A program made the translations under genes and the position numbers. Below, in pieces: positions 18,606 to 27,246 of a stretch of 64,000 nucleotides of DNA. A model generated the notes under the pieces. That model was not told where the DNA came from. It searched no databases and saw only the letters and a program-made list of their open reading frames with translations. This stretch comes from Shewanella sp. MBTL60-007 (lineage in GTDB: Bacteria > Pseudomonadota > Gammaproteobacteria > Enterobacterales > Shewanellaceae), in contig NZ_BPET01000003.1 in NCBI RefSeq assembly GCF_019654915.1, positions 62,001 to 126,000 of the forward strand, given 5' to 3'. The number at the start of each line of letters is the position of its first letter. Position 1 is the stretch's first letter.

Positions 18606-19236
18606 TGACTAAGCCTCTATAGAACAAGAGTTCTCCGCTAACCTTACCGATGCTAAGCTTCTCAATCTTCTCGAAGCCGTGATGAGTAAATAGCGTAATA
18701 TGAGCCGGATGATTGGCGAAAACCCCTACACCATCGAGATGTGGTTGTTCATCACACCAACTCAGCACGGCGTTAACCAGTCGTCCGCCATACCCCTTGC
18801 CCTGTTCATTGTTAGCGATAGCGATAAATTGCAAAATACCGCACTGATTACTGGGTAAATTGTCGATGATCTGATTTTCTTTATTAATAATTGCTTGAGT
18901 TGACTGCCAACCAGTGCTGAGCAACATTTTTAAGCGCCAATGCCAGTATCTCGCCTCCCCTAATGGCACTTGTTGGGTCACTATACAAGCGACCCCCACT
19001 AGGCGCTCCCCAACAAACATACCGATTAGCGCTTGCTCCTGTTGCCACAGTTCATTCAACTCCTCACGGATTGCCCCCCGCAATTTTTGCTCATATTGCG
19101 CTTGGTCACCGGTAAAAAGCGTTTCTAAAAAGAATGGGTCATCATGATAAGCGTTATATAGAATAGAAGCGGCAATTCTTAGGTCTTCTGCTGTTAGATA
19201 AACAGCGCGGCACTCTTCCATAGCTTGATTCTCCAT
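18598..19236 (-). CDS. GNAT-family N-acetyltransferase
   Basis: A 212-residue protein with a GNAT fold. Motif A is visible as LQFIAIANNEQGKGYGGRLV, whose R/Q-x-x-G-x-G/A-type loop binds acetyl-CoA, and the C-terminal part has VGVFANHPAHITLFTHHGFEKI, typical of motif B. The substrate cannot be inferred. The ATG has AAGGA eight bases upstream. It is coupled to the DUF962 gene by overlap. Confidence 0.8.
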   Translation of the reverse strand: MENQAMEECRAVYLTAEDLRIAASILYNAYHDDPFFLETLFTGDQAQYEQKLRGAIREELNELWQQEQALIGMFVGERLVGVACIVTQQVPLGEARYWHWRLKMLLSTGWQSTQAIINKENQIIDNLPSNQCGILQFIAIANNEQGKGYGGRLVNAVLSWCDEQPHLDGVGVFANHPAHITLFTHHGFEKIEKLSIGKVSGELLFYRGLVNE

Positions 19237-19317
19237 TTCACATTCCTTGATCTAGCTCACACTCTATCAATGTAACAAGCTTATAAAAAAGTGCAATTAA
19301 TAATCAATTTAAAGCCT

Positions 19318-19351
19318 TAATACCAATGCTTAATCAGCCATATTGGTATTA
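19318..19351. repeat. TAATACCAAT inverted repeat
   Basis: TAATACCAAT (19318-19327) and its exact complement (19342-19351) flank a 14-base loop in the divergent GNAT/DUF2789 spacer. Ends of this kind recur in intergenic DNA of Shewanella and Vibrio to my recollection, so it may be a small dispersed element or a simple hairpin. Confidence 0.45.
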
Positions 19352-19417
19352 GAAATAATGCAGACAGCAGAAATATATAAGCCATAATTAAAGGATAGAA
19401 TCGCAGAAACGTTAGGT

Positions 19418-19657
19418 ATGAAAGTGGACACAACAACAAATGATTTGGCTCATCTGTTTTTACAGCTAGGGCTAGAAAGCGAACAAAGCGCTATTGAAAC
19501 CTTTATAAGAGAGCATTCCTTACCGAGTGAAATGCTGCTACATGAGGCTCCGTTTTGGAATACAGCACAAAAGCATTTTCTCGTAGAATCATTAGCGCAA
19601 GATGCCCAGTGGTCAGAAGTAATCGACTATCTGGACACCCTATTAAGAAAGCCTTAA
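19418..19657 (+). CDS. Small conserved protein, DUF2789 family
   Basis: A 79-residue protein with the family features: TTTNDLAHLFLQLGLESEQS near the start, then FIREHSLPSEMLLHEAPFW, then a helix FLVESLAQDAQWSEVIDYLD. It is all-helical, without cysteine or export signal. Function is unknown. It converges on the DUF3192 lipoprotein gene with only seven bases between stops. Confidence 0.82.
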   Translation: MKVDTTTNDLAHLFLQLGLESEQSAIETFIREHSLPSEMLLHEAPFWNTAQKHFLVESLAQDAQWSEVIDYLDTLLRKP

Positions 19658-19664
19658 AGATTGA

Positions 19665-20036
19665 TTAAATCTTACTATAGGCCATTTGGCCCCAACCAAC
19701 GACCGCATTGTTACGGATCACCACTGGCGTACATTCGTCTTTAGTGGTTTTACCGTCCCCATGGGTACGCTGGGTGCGATAGAATAATACATAAACTTCT
19801 TTATCTTGTTGGATATAAGCTTCGTTGAAGTCGGCAGTTCCCATTAAGGTGGTCACTTGATCTTTAGACATGCCTAAGGATATTTTCGCTAAGTTATTAC
19901 GGTTCTTCTCTTGGGTCTTTTCCCATGCGGCATTACTGTCCCAACCAGATTCCCCATCTCCAACATTGACCACGCAGCCCGTTAGCCCTAAGCTTGCAAT
20001 CCCAAAAAACGCTAAACCTAATAATTTTGTTTTCAC
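19665..20036 (-). CDS. Small lipoprotein, DUF3192 family
   Basis: The product has 123 residues starting from the GTG at 20034-20036, which follows AGGAAG at good spacing. The upstream ATG (frame open to 20057) lacks such a site. The signal sequence KTKLLGLAFFGIASLGLTGC ends in the lipobox LTGC, so the mature protein should be lipid-anchored. The C-terminal half (LGMSKDQVTTLMGTADFNEA) resembles the BamE/SmpA-like fold, with DECTPVVIRNNAVVGWG at the end. Function is unknown. Confidence 0.8.
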   Translation of the reverse strand: MKTKLLGLAFFGIASLGLTGCVVNVGDGESGWDSNAAWEKTQEKNRNNLAKISLGMSKDQVTTLMGTADFNEAYIQQDKEVYVLFYRTQRTHGDGKTTKDECTPVVIRNNAVVGWGQMAYSKI

Positions 20037-20195
20037 TTTAACTTCCTGTATTAACATTGCTTTTAGTTTTAATTAAAAAGCAATTAACATGCCAAGCATC
20101 AAGCTACTGTTTTTGTTTGAATTTATTTTAAAGTAGACATTAGGTATTATACTGTGATTAACAAAAAGACTAACGAGTGAGGAATTTGACTAACC

Positions 20196-20549
20196 ATGAG
20201 TCCATTAGAACAAGTACTCAGCGCAGCTAAGAAGATCAGTGATGAAGGTAGAACACCGACCCTCGCACTCGTTAAGAGCAAACTTGGCAGTAACATCCCC
20301 ATGCCGATACTGATCCAAGGGTTACAACAGTTTAAAGCCATGAGTGCGGATGATATTAAAACACTATCGGCAGATTGTTCAGTTCAACCTGCAGAAGATG
20401 CTGCCGAACTATCTATCGCCGCTAATCAGGCAGATAAAATTACTAGGCTCGAACAGGAGCTTACCGAATTAAAAGCTGAATTTAACTTGCTGAAAAAGCA
20501 GTTAAACAAATTGGAAAAACAGTGTAGCGACACCGAAGGACATAAATAG
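20196..20549 (+). CDS. Hypothetical protein with N-terminal helical domain and coiled coil
   Basis: A 117-residue protein I do not assign to a named family. Residues 1-45 (EQVLSAAKKISDEGRTPTLA, VKSKLGSNIPMPILIQGLQQ) look like a small helical DNA-binding-like module, reminiscent of the KfrA N-terminus. Residues 80-112 form a clear leucine-rich coiled coil. The stop codon is one base before the start of the DUF2310 gene, so the two are co-translated. A role in nucleic-acid binding with its zinc-ribbon partner is only a guess. Confidence 0.7.
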   Translation: MSPLEQVLSAAKKISDEGRTPTLALVKSKLGSNIPMPILIQGLQQFKAMSADDIKTLSADCSVQPAEDAAELSIAANQADKITRLEQELTELKAEFNLLKKQLNKLEKQCSDTEGHK

Positions 20550-20550
20550 A

Positions 20551-21324
20551 ATGCATGTGGTTGAGTTAAGATTCGAGTGTTTTGATAACACCACCATTAG
20601 CGCAGCAGAGAAAGCTATTAATGGGTTGCTCGAGGCCTATCGCGCCAACGGCCAAGTCCTAGGGCGTGAGTTTGCCGTAGCATTCAATGAAGGTGAATTT
20701 AGAGTCAGGCTGCTAACGCCAGAAAAGAGCAGTCTCTCAAAGCGTTTCAATAGCCCTTGGGTTGATACCGCGCTAAATGAGCTAACCGATGCAAAACTAC
20801 TGGCGCCACGCGAAAAATATATTGGTCAAGACATCAACTCAGAGGTCTCGAGTCAAGACAACCCAAGCTGGCAGCTACTATATACCAGTTATGTCCATAT
20901 GTGCTCGCCTCTGCGAAACGGCGATACACTGCAACCCATACCTCTATATCACATTCCGCCAACAGCCAATGGCGATCATAAGCGTTTGATCCGCTGGCAA
21001 ACAGAATGGCAGGCCTGTGATGAACTACAGATGGCTGCCGCCACAAAGGCAGAGTTTGCCGCGCTAGAGGAGCTAACCAGTCACCAGAGTGATCTATTCA
21101 GACGCGGATGGGATCTGCGCGGACGAGTCGAGTATTTAACGAAGATCCCGACCTACTATTACTTATACCGTGTTGGTGGTGAGAGCCTTGCGGCAGAAAA
21201 GCAGCGCCCCTGCCCCAAATGCGGTAGCAAAGAGTGGCTTCTGGACGAGCCTTTATTAGATATGTTTCACTTTCGCTGTGAGACTTGCCGCATAGTGTCG
21301 AATATCTCATGGGATCATTTATAA
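20551..21324 (+). CDS. Zn-ribbon-containing protein, DUF2310 family
   Basis: A 257-residue protein with an N-terminal alpha/beta region, a middle with SDLFRRGWDLRGRVEYLTK and YYYLYRVGG, and a C-terminal zinc ribbon with two Cys pairs (CPKCGSKEW and CETCR). This matches the DUF2310 family, described as possibly nucleic-acid-binding. It immediately follows the coiled-coil gene and is closed by a shared terminator with syd. Confidence 0.82.
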   Translation: MHVVELRFECFDNTTISAAEKAINGLLEAYRANGQVLGREFAVAFNEGEFRVRLLTPEKSSLSKRFNSPWVDTALNELTDAKLLAPREKYIGQDINSEVSSQDNPSWQLLYTSYVHMCSPLRNGDTLQPIPLYHIPPTANGDHKRLIRWQTEWQACDELQMAAATKAEFAALEELTSHQSDLFRRGWDLRGRVEYLTKIPTYYYLYRVGGESLAAEKQRPCPKCGSKEWLLDEPLLDMFHFRCETCRIVSNISWDHL

Positions 21325-21360
21325 GGCGCTATGGCTTCCTCAGAACATGCCTTCCCCATA

Positions 21361-21391
21361 AAAAATGGCTCAATATTGAGCCATTTTTTTT
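21361..21391. terminator. Bidirectional terminator between the DUF2310 gene and syd
   Basis: A perfect palindrome, AAAAATGGCTCAATATTGAG and its complement, followed by further T residues. It serves both converging genes. Confidence 0.9.
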
Positions 21392-21410
21392 ATTACATCT
21401 AACGCATCAA

Positions 21411-22067
21411 TTATTTGCCACGCAAATTGCGCCACATCAACTTCATTCGCTGCCAAATACCTGGGTGATCTAGCTCAGGCATAGACTCCTCTATCGGTTT
21501 AACCGGCGGCGTGACTCTTGGCGTGAGCAAACCAATAAATTCATCTAGCGATTCAGCAAGCTTAGTGCTTTGAACCTCTCCTGGGATCTCAATCCAAACA
21601 CTACCATCGGCGTTATTCACGGTTAGCATCTTATCTTCATCATCTAAAACACCGATAAACCAGGTTGGCTCCTGCTTAAGCTTTTTCTTCATCATCAAAT
21701 GGCCGATGATATTTTGCTGCAGGTACTCAAAATCGGTTTGGTTCCATATCTGGATAAGTTCACCACTCCCCCACTCTGAGTCAAAGAACAGTGGTGCAGA
21801 GAAGTGACGACCATAAAAAACATTGATCTCAGGTGAAAGGGTCAATTCAAGCGCCGTTTCGACGTTATCAAACTGACCCGGAGTTTGACGAACGACCGCT
21901 TGCCAAAACACGGCTCCGTCACTATCCATTTTGCCTACAACACAGTCAGACTCTTGCTCTTGGGCATAATATCGTGGCTGCTCGCCAAGTTTATCTAGGT
22001 AGGCTTGTTGATATTTAGATAAAAAAAGATCTAAAGCGGGTAAAGAAGACACTGAAGACAGTTCCAA
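21411..22067 (-). CDS. syd: SecY-interacting protein Syd
   Basis: A 218-residue soluble protein that in E. coli binds SecY and helps monitor translocon assembly. Family features seen are [60 protein letters not shown] and [20 protein letters not shown]. It carries a C-terminal extension of about 35 residues with prolines and a basic end (LMWRNLRGK). It is divergent from queF, and in E. coli syd lies beside queF and csrB, which supports the identification of the small RNAs. Confidence 0.93.
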   Translation of the reverse strand: MELSSVSSLPALDLFLSKYQQAYLDKLGEQPRYYAQEQESDCVVGKMDSDGAVFWQAVVRQTPGQFDNVETALELTLSPEINVFYGRHFSAPLFFDSEWGSGELIQIWNQTDFEYLQQNIIGHLMMKKKLKQEPTWFIGVLDDEDKMLTVNNADGSVWIEIPGEVQSTKLAESLDEFIGLLTPRVTPPVKPIEESMPELDHPGIWQRMKLMWRNLRGK

Positions 22068-22110
22068 ATCAGTTATAATAGGGGTCTATTTTGACATGGA
22101 AACCGTATTG

Positions 22111-22968
22111 ATGACACAACATCATGACCCCTATAGTAACGCCCCCGAACTTTCTGAATTAACATTAGGAAAATCGACCGGTTATCAAGAGCAGTATGAT
22201 GCATCTTTACTTCAAGGCGTACCGCGTAAATTAAACCGTGATGCAATAGGCCTGACTCAAGAGTTGCCGTTTCATGGCTGTGATATCTGGACTGGATACG
22301 AGCTCTCTTGGCTAAATGCCAAAGGCAAACCTATGGTTGCCATCGCCGAGTTCAGCCTAAGTTTTGACAGTAAAAACTTGATTGAATCTAAGTCATTCAA
22401 GTTGTATTTAAACAGCTACAATCAGACTCGATTCGATAGCGCGCAAGCCGTACAGGAGCGATTAACTCAAGATTTAACTGCCTGCGCCGATGGAACAGTC
22501 ACAGTTAAGGTTATTGAGCCAAAACAGTTCAGCCACCAGCGAATTGTTGAGCTACCAGGCACCTGTATCGATGATCTGGATATTGAAATTGATGACTATA
22601 GTTTCAATCCGGACTACTTAGTCGATAGTGTCGATAATAAAGCGATTGTCGCCGAAACCCTAACATCTAACTTGCTAAAGTCTAACTGCTTAATCACCTC
22701 ACAGCCCGATTGGGGTACGGTAATGATCCGCTATCAGGGTCCAAAGATTGATCGCGAAAAGTTACTCAGATATCTCATCTCATTTAGACAACATAATGAG
22801 TTTCACGAGCAGTGCGTTGAGCGAATTTTCGTTGACCTTAAACGTTACTGCCAATGTGCCAAACTCACTGTTTATGCCCGTTATACTCGTCGTGGCGGTT
22901 TAGATATCAACCCATATCGTAGCGACTTTGAACATCCAGCCGAGAATCAACGTCTCGCTAGACAGTAA
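22111..22968 (+). CDS. queF: NADPH-dependent 7-cyano-7-deazaguanine reductase
   Basis: QueF reduces preQ0 to preQ1 in queuosine synthesis for tRNA. The 285-residue length is that of the two-domain (YqfD/E. coli) type. The substrate motif [17 protein letters not shown] and the catalytic Cys193 in [13 protein letters not shown] are present. The frame is open to an ATG at 22096, but the start [15 protein letters not shown] at 22111 matches related proteins better. It is divergent from syd and ends at a clear terminator. Confidence 0.95.
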   Translation: MTQHHDPYSNAPELSELTLGKSTGYQEQYDASLLQGVPRKLNRDAIGLTQELPFHGCDIWTGYELSWLNAKGKPMVAIAEFSLSFDSKNLIESKSFKLYLNSYNQTRFDSAQAVQERLTQDLTACADGTVTVKVIEPKQFSHQRIVELPGTCIDDLDIEIDDYSFNPDYLVDSVDNKAIVAETLTSNLLKSNCLITSQPDWGTVMIRYQGPKIDREKLLRYLISFRQHNEFHEQCVERIFVDLKRYCQCAKLTVYARYTRRGGLDINPYRSDFEHPAENQRLARQ

Positions 22969-22980
22969 CCAAGCCGCAAT

Positions 22981-23017
22981 AAATACCTGTAACGTTCTGC
23001 ATTACAGGTATTTTTTT
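22981..23017 (+). terminator. Rho-independent terminator after queF
   Basis: A 12-bp stem (AAATACCTGTAA with complement) and a nine-base loop, followed by a run of T, 12 bases past the queF stop. Confidence 0.85.
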
Positions 23018-23032
23018 ATCTACCCTTCAATA

Positions 23033-23956
23033 CTAAAACCTTGCGCTGCTCCGCAGTGCTATCGCTTGATTAAGTAAGTCTCTTAACCAAATATTAGCTG
23101 GATTTTGCTGCAGCTTATTGCTCCATACCATATGATATTCGATAGGCTCGGCTGCAAAAGGAAGTTCAAATACCTGTAAGCCGAACATCTGTGCATACTC
23201 ATCGGCATAAGACTTAGACGCAATAGCTAAGGCATCACTTTTAGAGGCCAAAGCCATCATACTCAGAATTGACGACTGCTCACTGTGCATCTTACGTACT
23301 GGTAAAACCTGCTTAGTTAATAGGTCGGCAACGCTTAAATTATCCCGGCGCATCTTAAAAATGATGTGTTTCTCATTAAAGTACTGTTCCTGTGTGATAG
23401 CACCTTTTATACGCGGATGGCCTTTTCGAGCAACACACACCAGTTTATCTTGCATCACCTTTTCACTCTTAAAAGAGCTCGATTCAGGCAACCAAATATC
23501 CAGTGCTAAGTCGACTTTTTCAAGTTGCAGATCCATCTGCAACTCCTCTTCAATTAATGGCGGCTCGCGAAATACGATACTAATCGACAAGGTCTCGAGT
23601 AAGTGCTCAACGACTCCCTGTAGTAATAAAATCGCCGATTCACTGGCATACACATAGAAGGTACGTTCACTGGTACAGGCTTCAAATACCTCAAAGCTTG
23701 AAGCAACCTGTTCGATTTCAGATACCGGACTCGCTAGCTGCTGATACAAGTTCATCGCACTCGCCGTTGGCTTAACGCCTCTGCCAACACGAATAAACAG
23801 CTCCTCACCAACCGATAGCTTAAGGCGTGCAATAGCGTTGCTCACCGATGACTGAGTCAGGTCTAACTCCTCTGCCGCGCGGCTAAATGACGAGGTACGA
23901 TATACCGCAGTAAAAATGCGGAACAGATTAAGATCGAATGACTTTTGCTGTGACAT
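23033..23956 (-). CDS. LysR-family transcriptional regulator
   Basis: A 307-residue regulator. The winged helix-turn-helix is at residues 7-65 (LNLFRIFTAVYRTSSFSRAA, LDLTQSSVSNAIARLK), followed by a periplasmic-binding-protein-like effector domain. Family members bind DNA as tetramers and usually control a divergent gene. Here that neighbour is the alkylsulfatase-like gene 200 bases away, so it is the probable target. The effector cannot be inferred. Confidence 0.9.
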   Translation of the reverse strand: MSQQKSFDLNLFRIFTAVYRTSSFSRAAEELDLTQSSVSNAIARLKLSVGEELFIRVGRGVKPTASAMNLYQQLASPVSEIEQVASSFEVFEACTSERTFYVYASESAILLLQGVVEHLLETLSISIVFREPPLIEEELQMDLQLEKVDLALDIWLPESSSFKSEKVMQDKLVCVARKGHPRIKGAITQEQYFNEKHIIFKMRRDNLSVADLLTKQVLPVRKMHSEQSSILSMMALASKSDALAIASKSYADEYAQMFGLQVFELPFAAEPIEYHMVWSNKLQQNPANIWLRDLLNQAIALRSSARF

Positions 23957-23989
23957 AAATAATTCCGCTTACTGCTAATAATAGCCATC

Positions 23990-24013
23990 ATAATATTCAT
24001 ATTATAAATATTA
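23990..24013. promoter_or_regulatory. Candidate LysR operator in the divergent spacer
   Basis: ATAATAT-TC-ATATTAT (23990-24005) overlaps a second dyad ending AAATATTA at 24013. It is the only notable dyad in the spacer between regulator and target and contains T-N11-A-like spacing. AT-rich dyads also occur by chance. Confidence 0.35.
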
Positions 24014-24156
24014 AAAGTAAAGTCTACGCTAATTATTAATCAAAAAACTATCACTATACTGGCTACATTCAATCGAAAGACGTCTTTTTTGACTAAGCTT
24101 ATCCGCTAGGATCAAGACGCATGTTTTGAACTAAATTAATTTACTAAGGGGAACTT

Positions 24157-26142
24157 ATGAAGCAGACTCTAGTTGCACTCTCAATCTTGTCAGTATTCTC
24201 GTTTAACGCAGCAGCAGCCCAGCACGAACACGATCACATCACGGTGCATTACCAAGGTAAAGAAGCCACCGAGCACACCATTGCACACAACAAGGCAGTA
24301 GCCGATACCCTTAACTTTGCCGATACCCGCGCATTCGAGCAATCCTCCAAGAACCTCGTTGCTAAGTTTGATAAGGTAACAGCGGATATTCTAAGAGCCG
24401 AGTTTGCCTTTATCAGCGACAAAACGCCGGACTCGGTGAACCCGTCACTCTACCGTCAAGCTCAGCTTAATATGGTGCCTAATGGCTTATATAAGGTCAG
24501 TGATGGGATCTATCAGGTTCGCGGTACAGACTTATCTAACTTAACCCTTATTCGCAGTGATAACGGCTGGATTGCCTATGATGTGCTGCTAACCAAAGAA
24601 GCGGCCAAAGCATCACTGCAATTTGCCCTAAAGAATCTGCCTAAAGATGGCGACTTACCTGTCGTTGCCATGATTTACTCCCATAGTCACGCCGATCACT
24701 TTGGTGGTGCCCGCGGAGTACAAGAGATGTTCCCTAACGTCAAAGTCTACGGCTCAGATAACATCACCAAAGAGATTGTCGACGAAAACGTACTCGCAGG
24801 TAACGCCATGAGCCGCCGCGCCGCCTATCAATATGGTGCCACCCTAGGTAAGCACGATCACGGTATTGTCGATGCCGCATTAGGTAAAGGTCTATCGAAA
24901 GGTGAGATCACCTATGTGGCCCCTGACTATACCTTAAACAGTGATGGAAAATGGGAAACCCTCACCATAGATGGCCTAGAGATGGTCTTTATGGATGCAT
25001 CGGGTACCGAAGCAGAATCAGAGATGATCACCTATATTCCCTCCAAAAAAGCACTTTGGACTGGAGAGCTCACCTATCAGGGCATGCACAACATCTACAC
25101 CCTACGCGGCGCAAAAGTCCGTGATGCGCTTAAGTGGTCGAAAGACATTAATGAGATGATTAATGCCTTTGGTAACGATGTTGAAGTGCTATTTGCATCC
25201 CACTCGGCGCCAGTCTGGGGCAACCAAGATGTTAATGAGTTTCTGCGCTTACAGCGTGATAACTACGGTTTAGTTCATAACCAAACACTAAGATTGGCTA
25301 ACGATGGCGTAGGTATTCAGGATATCGGGGATGCGATTCAAGACACGATTCCAGAGTCTATCTATAAGACCTGGCACACCAATGGCTATCACGGTACTTA
25401 TAGCCATAATGCTAAGGCGGTGTATAACAAGTACCTAGGTTACTTCGACATGAACCCTGCTAACCTAAACCCACTGCCAACCAAGCAAGAATCCGTAAAG
25501 TTTGTCGAATATATGGGTGGTGCCGATGCGGCGGTAAAACGCGCTAAAGATGACTACGCACAAGGTGAATACCGCTTCGTGGCAACGGCTCTGAATAAAG
25601 TGGTAATGGCCGAACCTGACAATGACGAGGCACGACAACTGCTCGCCGACACCTATGAGCAGCTAGGCTATCAATCTGAAGGAGCGGGCTGGAGAAATAT
25701 CTACCTAACTGGTGCACAAGAGCTCAGAGTGGGTATTCAAGCTGGTGCGCCTAAAACTGCATCTGCAGATGTGATTAGCGAGATGGATATGCCGACGCTA
25801 TTCGACTTCTTAGCGGTTAAAATTGATAGCCAGCTTGCTGCAAAACACGGCTTAGTGAAGATGAATATCATCACCCCAGACACCAAAGATATTCTCTATA
25901 TTGAGCTCAGTAACGGCAACTTAAGTAACGCAGTGGTCGATAAAGAACAAGAAGCGGATGCAAATCTCATGGTTAATAAAGCCGATGTGAATCGCATTCT
26001 ACTGGGGCAAACTACGCTTAAAGCCCTATTAGCAAGCGGCGACGCTAAGCTAACTGGAGATAGCGAAGCCTTTAGCAAAATAGTCGAGAGCATGGTGGAG
26101 TTCAACCCCGCCTTTGAGATTGTGCCAACACCTGTGAAATAG
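24157..26142 (+). CDS. Exported alkylsulfatase-like metallo-beta-lactamase-fold hydrolase
   Basis: A 661-residue protein with signal peptide (residues 1-20, ending AAAA). The metal-binding motif HSHADH is at residues 176-181 (His176, His178, Asp180, His181), with further ligands suggested by DASGTEAESEMITYIPSKKA and FASHSAPVWG. A helical dimerisation domain (about 430-520) and a C-terminal SCP2-like domain complete the SdsA1/YjcS-type alkylsulfatase layout. Such enzymes hydrolyse alkyl sulfates such as detergents. The 20-base upstream region has AAGGGGAA as ribosome-binding site. Regulation by the divergent LysR protein is likely. Confidence 0.88.
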   Translation: MKQTLVALSILSVFSFNAAAAQHEHDHITVHYQGKEATEHTIAHNKAVADTLNFADTRAFEQSSKNLVAKFDKVTADILRAEFAFISDKTPDSVNPSLYRQAQLNMVPNGLYKVSDGIYQVRGTDLSNLTLIRSDNGWIAYDVLLTKEAAKASLQFALKNLPKDGDLPVVAMIYSHSHADHFGGARGVQEMFPNVKVYGSDNITKEIVDENVLAGNAMSRRAAYQYGATLGKHDHGIVDAALGKGLSKGEITYVAPDYTLNSDGKWETLTIDGLEMVFMDASGTEAESEMITYIPSKKALWTGELTYQGMHNIYTLRGAKVRDALKWSKDINEMINAFGNDVEVLFASHSAPVWGNQDVNEFLRLQRDNYGLVHNQTLRLANDGVGIQDIGDAIQDTIPESIYKTWHTNGYHGTYSHNAKAVYNKYLGYFDMNPANLNPLPTKQESVKFVEYMGGADAAVKRAKDDYAQGEYRFVATALNKVVMAEPDNDEARQLLADTYEQLGYQSEGAGWRNIYLTGAQELRVGIQAGAPKTASADVISEMDMPTLFDFLAVKIDSQLAAKHGLVKMNIITPDTKDILYIELSNGNLSNAVVDKEQEADANLMVNKADVNRILLGQTTLKALLASGDAKLTGDSEAFSKIVESMVEFNPAFEIVPTPVK

Positions 26143-26164
26143 CACTCTAATCCTCTTCACAGAC

Positions 26165-26196
26165 AAAACAGGGCGCATTCAGCGCCCCGTTTTTTA
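26165..26196 (+). terminator. Rho-independent terminator after the alkylsulfatase-like gene
   Basis: GGGCGC-ATTCA-GCGCCC with an outer AAAAC/GTTTT extension across one mismatch, then a T-run. It also faces the end of pfaE. Confidence 0.8.
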
Positions 26197-26222
26197 TTAT
26201 TCACTGTTAAGCATTACGATTA

Positions 26223-27134
26223 TTAAACCCTTTCTAACAGTATTTTCAAGTCGACTTTCATCGCCTTGATACTTGCTTGCTGACACTGGCCAACACTGAT
26301 TGCAAATCGGTAATTATCATCTAAGTGTCCGAGGCTGCAATGCCAATTCATCGCGTCTTTCATCTGCGCTAAAAGCTGTTCGCTCGCAACTTGCTCACTA
26401 CTTTCTTGCAGTGTCGAGAGGCCAATATTTTGCTTTAGGCGTATAGGAGAGGTACTTAGCTCACTCGTGATGGAATGAGCTGAGGGAGTAACACTTTGAA
26501 TAACATCAAGCTCGAGTTCGCTCTCAATTAAAGTAGAGAAGTCAAACGCAAAAGATTTAAGCGATAGCGCTAAGCCCAATCCCTTAGCTTTAATGTAGGA
26601 CTCTTTTAACGCCCATAGATCGAAGAAACGTTCTCGCTGCAACTCAATTGGCAATGCCAGTAACGCCTCTTTCTCTGGCTCAGAGAAGTAATGGCTCAGA
26701 ATCGCATGGATATTAGTACTATCACGACACCGCTCAATATCAACGCCAAACTCTAACGAATTTGAATCTTGCTCCCCCCGCCTATTGCTAGAGAGCTGCT
26801 TGCAGATCCCTACAACCAACCAATCACCGCTATGGCTTATATTAAAGTGAATCCCGGTATGTAAAAATTGCGCTTGGCTTAATCTAGGCTTACCTTTCTC
26901 ACCATACTCGAAGCACCACTCACTTGGATGAATGGCGCTATGTAAAGATAATAGTGCTCGCAAGTAACCCCTCACCATCAAGGCTTGCTCTTTAGCTTCT
27001 GGCTTGATGTAGCGGTTAACTTTATCGATTTCACTTTGAGGAAGCCAAGTGCTAATTAAGGCTGCAGACTCACTATCAAGATCAGCAATGTTTAATGGGC
27101 AGAAATAGAGTTTTATTGCAGTAGATTCAGACAA
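26223..27134 (-). CDS. pfaE: 4'-phosphopantetheinyl transferase PfaE
   Basis: A 303-residue Sfp-type transferase that moves the phosphopantetheine arm of CoA to serine residues of acyl carrier domains. Motifs seen are HFNISHSGDWLVVGIC, the Mg-binding FGVDIERC, and FFDLWALKESYIKAKGLGLA. Its place 3.4 kb before pfaA, on the opposite strand, matches the marine omega-3 cluster in which PfaE activates the PfaA ACP repeats. Residues ~225-270 are a variable, low-conservation insert. Activation of the six PfaA ACP domains is inferred from context. Confidence 0.93.
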   Translation of the reverse strand: MSESTAIKLYFCPLNIADLDSESAALISTWLPQSEIDKVNRYIKPEAKEQALMVRGYLRALLSLHSAIHPSEWCFEYGEKGKPRLSQAQFLHTGIHFNISHSGDWLVVGICKQLSSNRRGEQDSNSLEFGVDIERCRDSTNIHAILSHYFSEPEKEALLALPIELQRERFFDLWALKESYIKAKGLGLALSLKSFAFDFSTLIESELELDVIQSVTPSAHSITSELSTSPIRLKQNIGLSTLQESSEQVASEQLLAQMKDAMNWHCSLGHLDDNYRFAISVGQCQQASIKAMKVDLKILLERV

Positions 27135-27165
27135 GACCAGCTCAAATATGCGTTTAGGTATATGG

Positions 27166-27226
27166 GCTATTGTGGCCTGTTTTAACGAAAAACAACAGCC
27201 ACAAACTCAAATGGCACCACAATAGC
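27166..27226. other. Nested inverted repeats between the EF-G paralogue and pfaE
   Basis: GCTATTGTGG (27166-27175) pairs perfectly with 27217-27226, and an inner arm (TGTGGC...) can alternatively pair with GCCACA near 27198-27203. No U-run follows, so it is not a standard terminator; it may be a processing or attenuation structure in a shared leftward transcript. Confidence 0.4.
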
Positions 27227-27246
27227 TCAATAACAAAACCTTTCTA

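Noticed and set aside
27166..27226. Rho-independent terminator between the EF-G paralogue and pfaE
   Set aside because: The stem is good but no U-run follows on the minus strand, so it is listed only as a structure.
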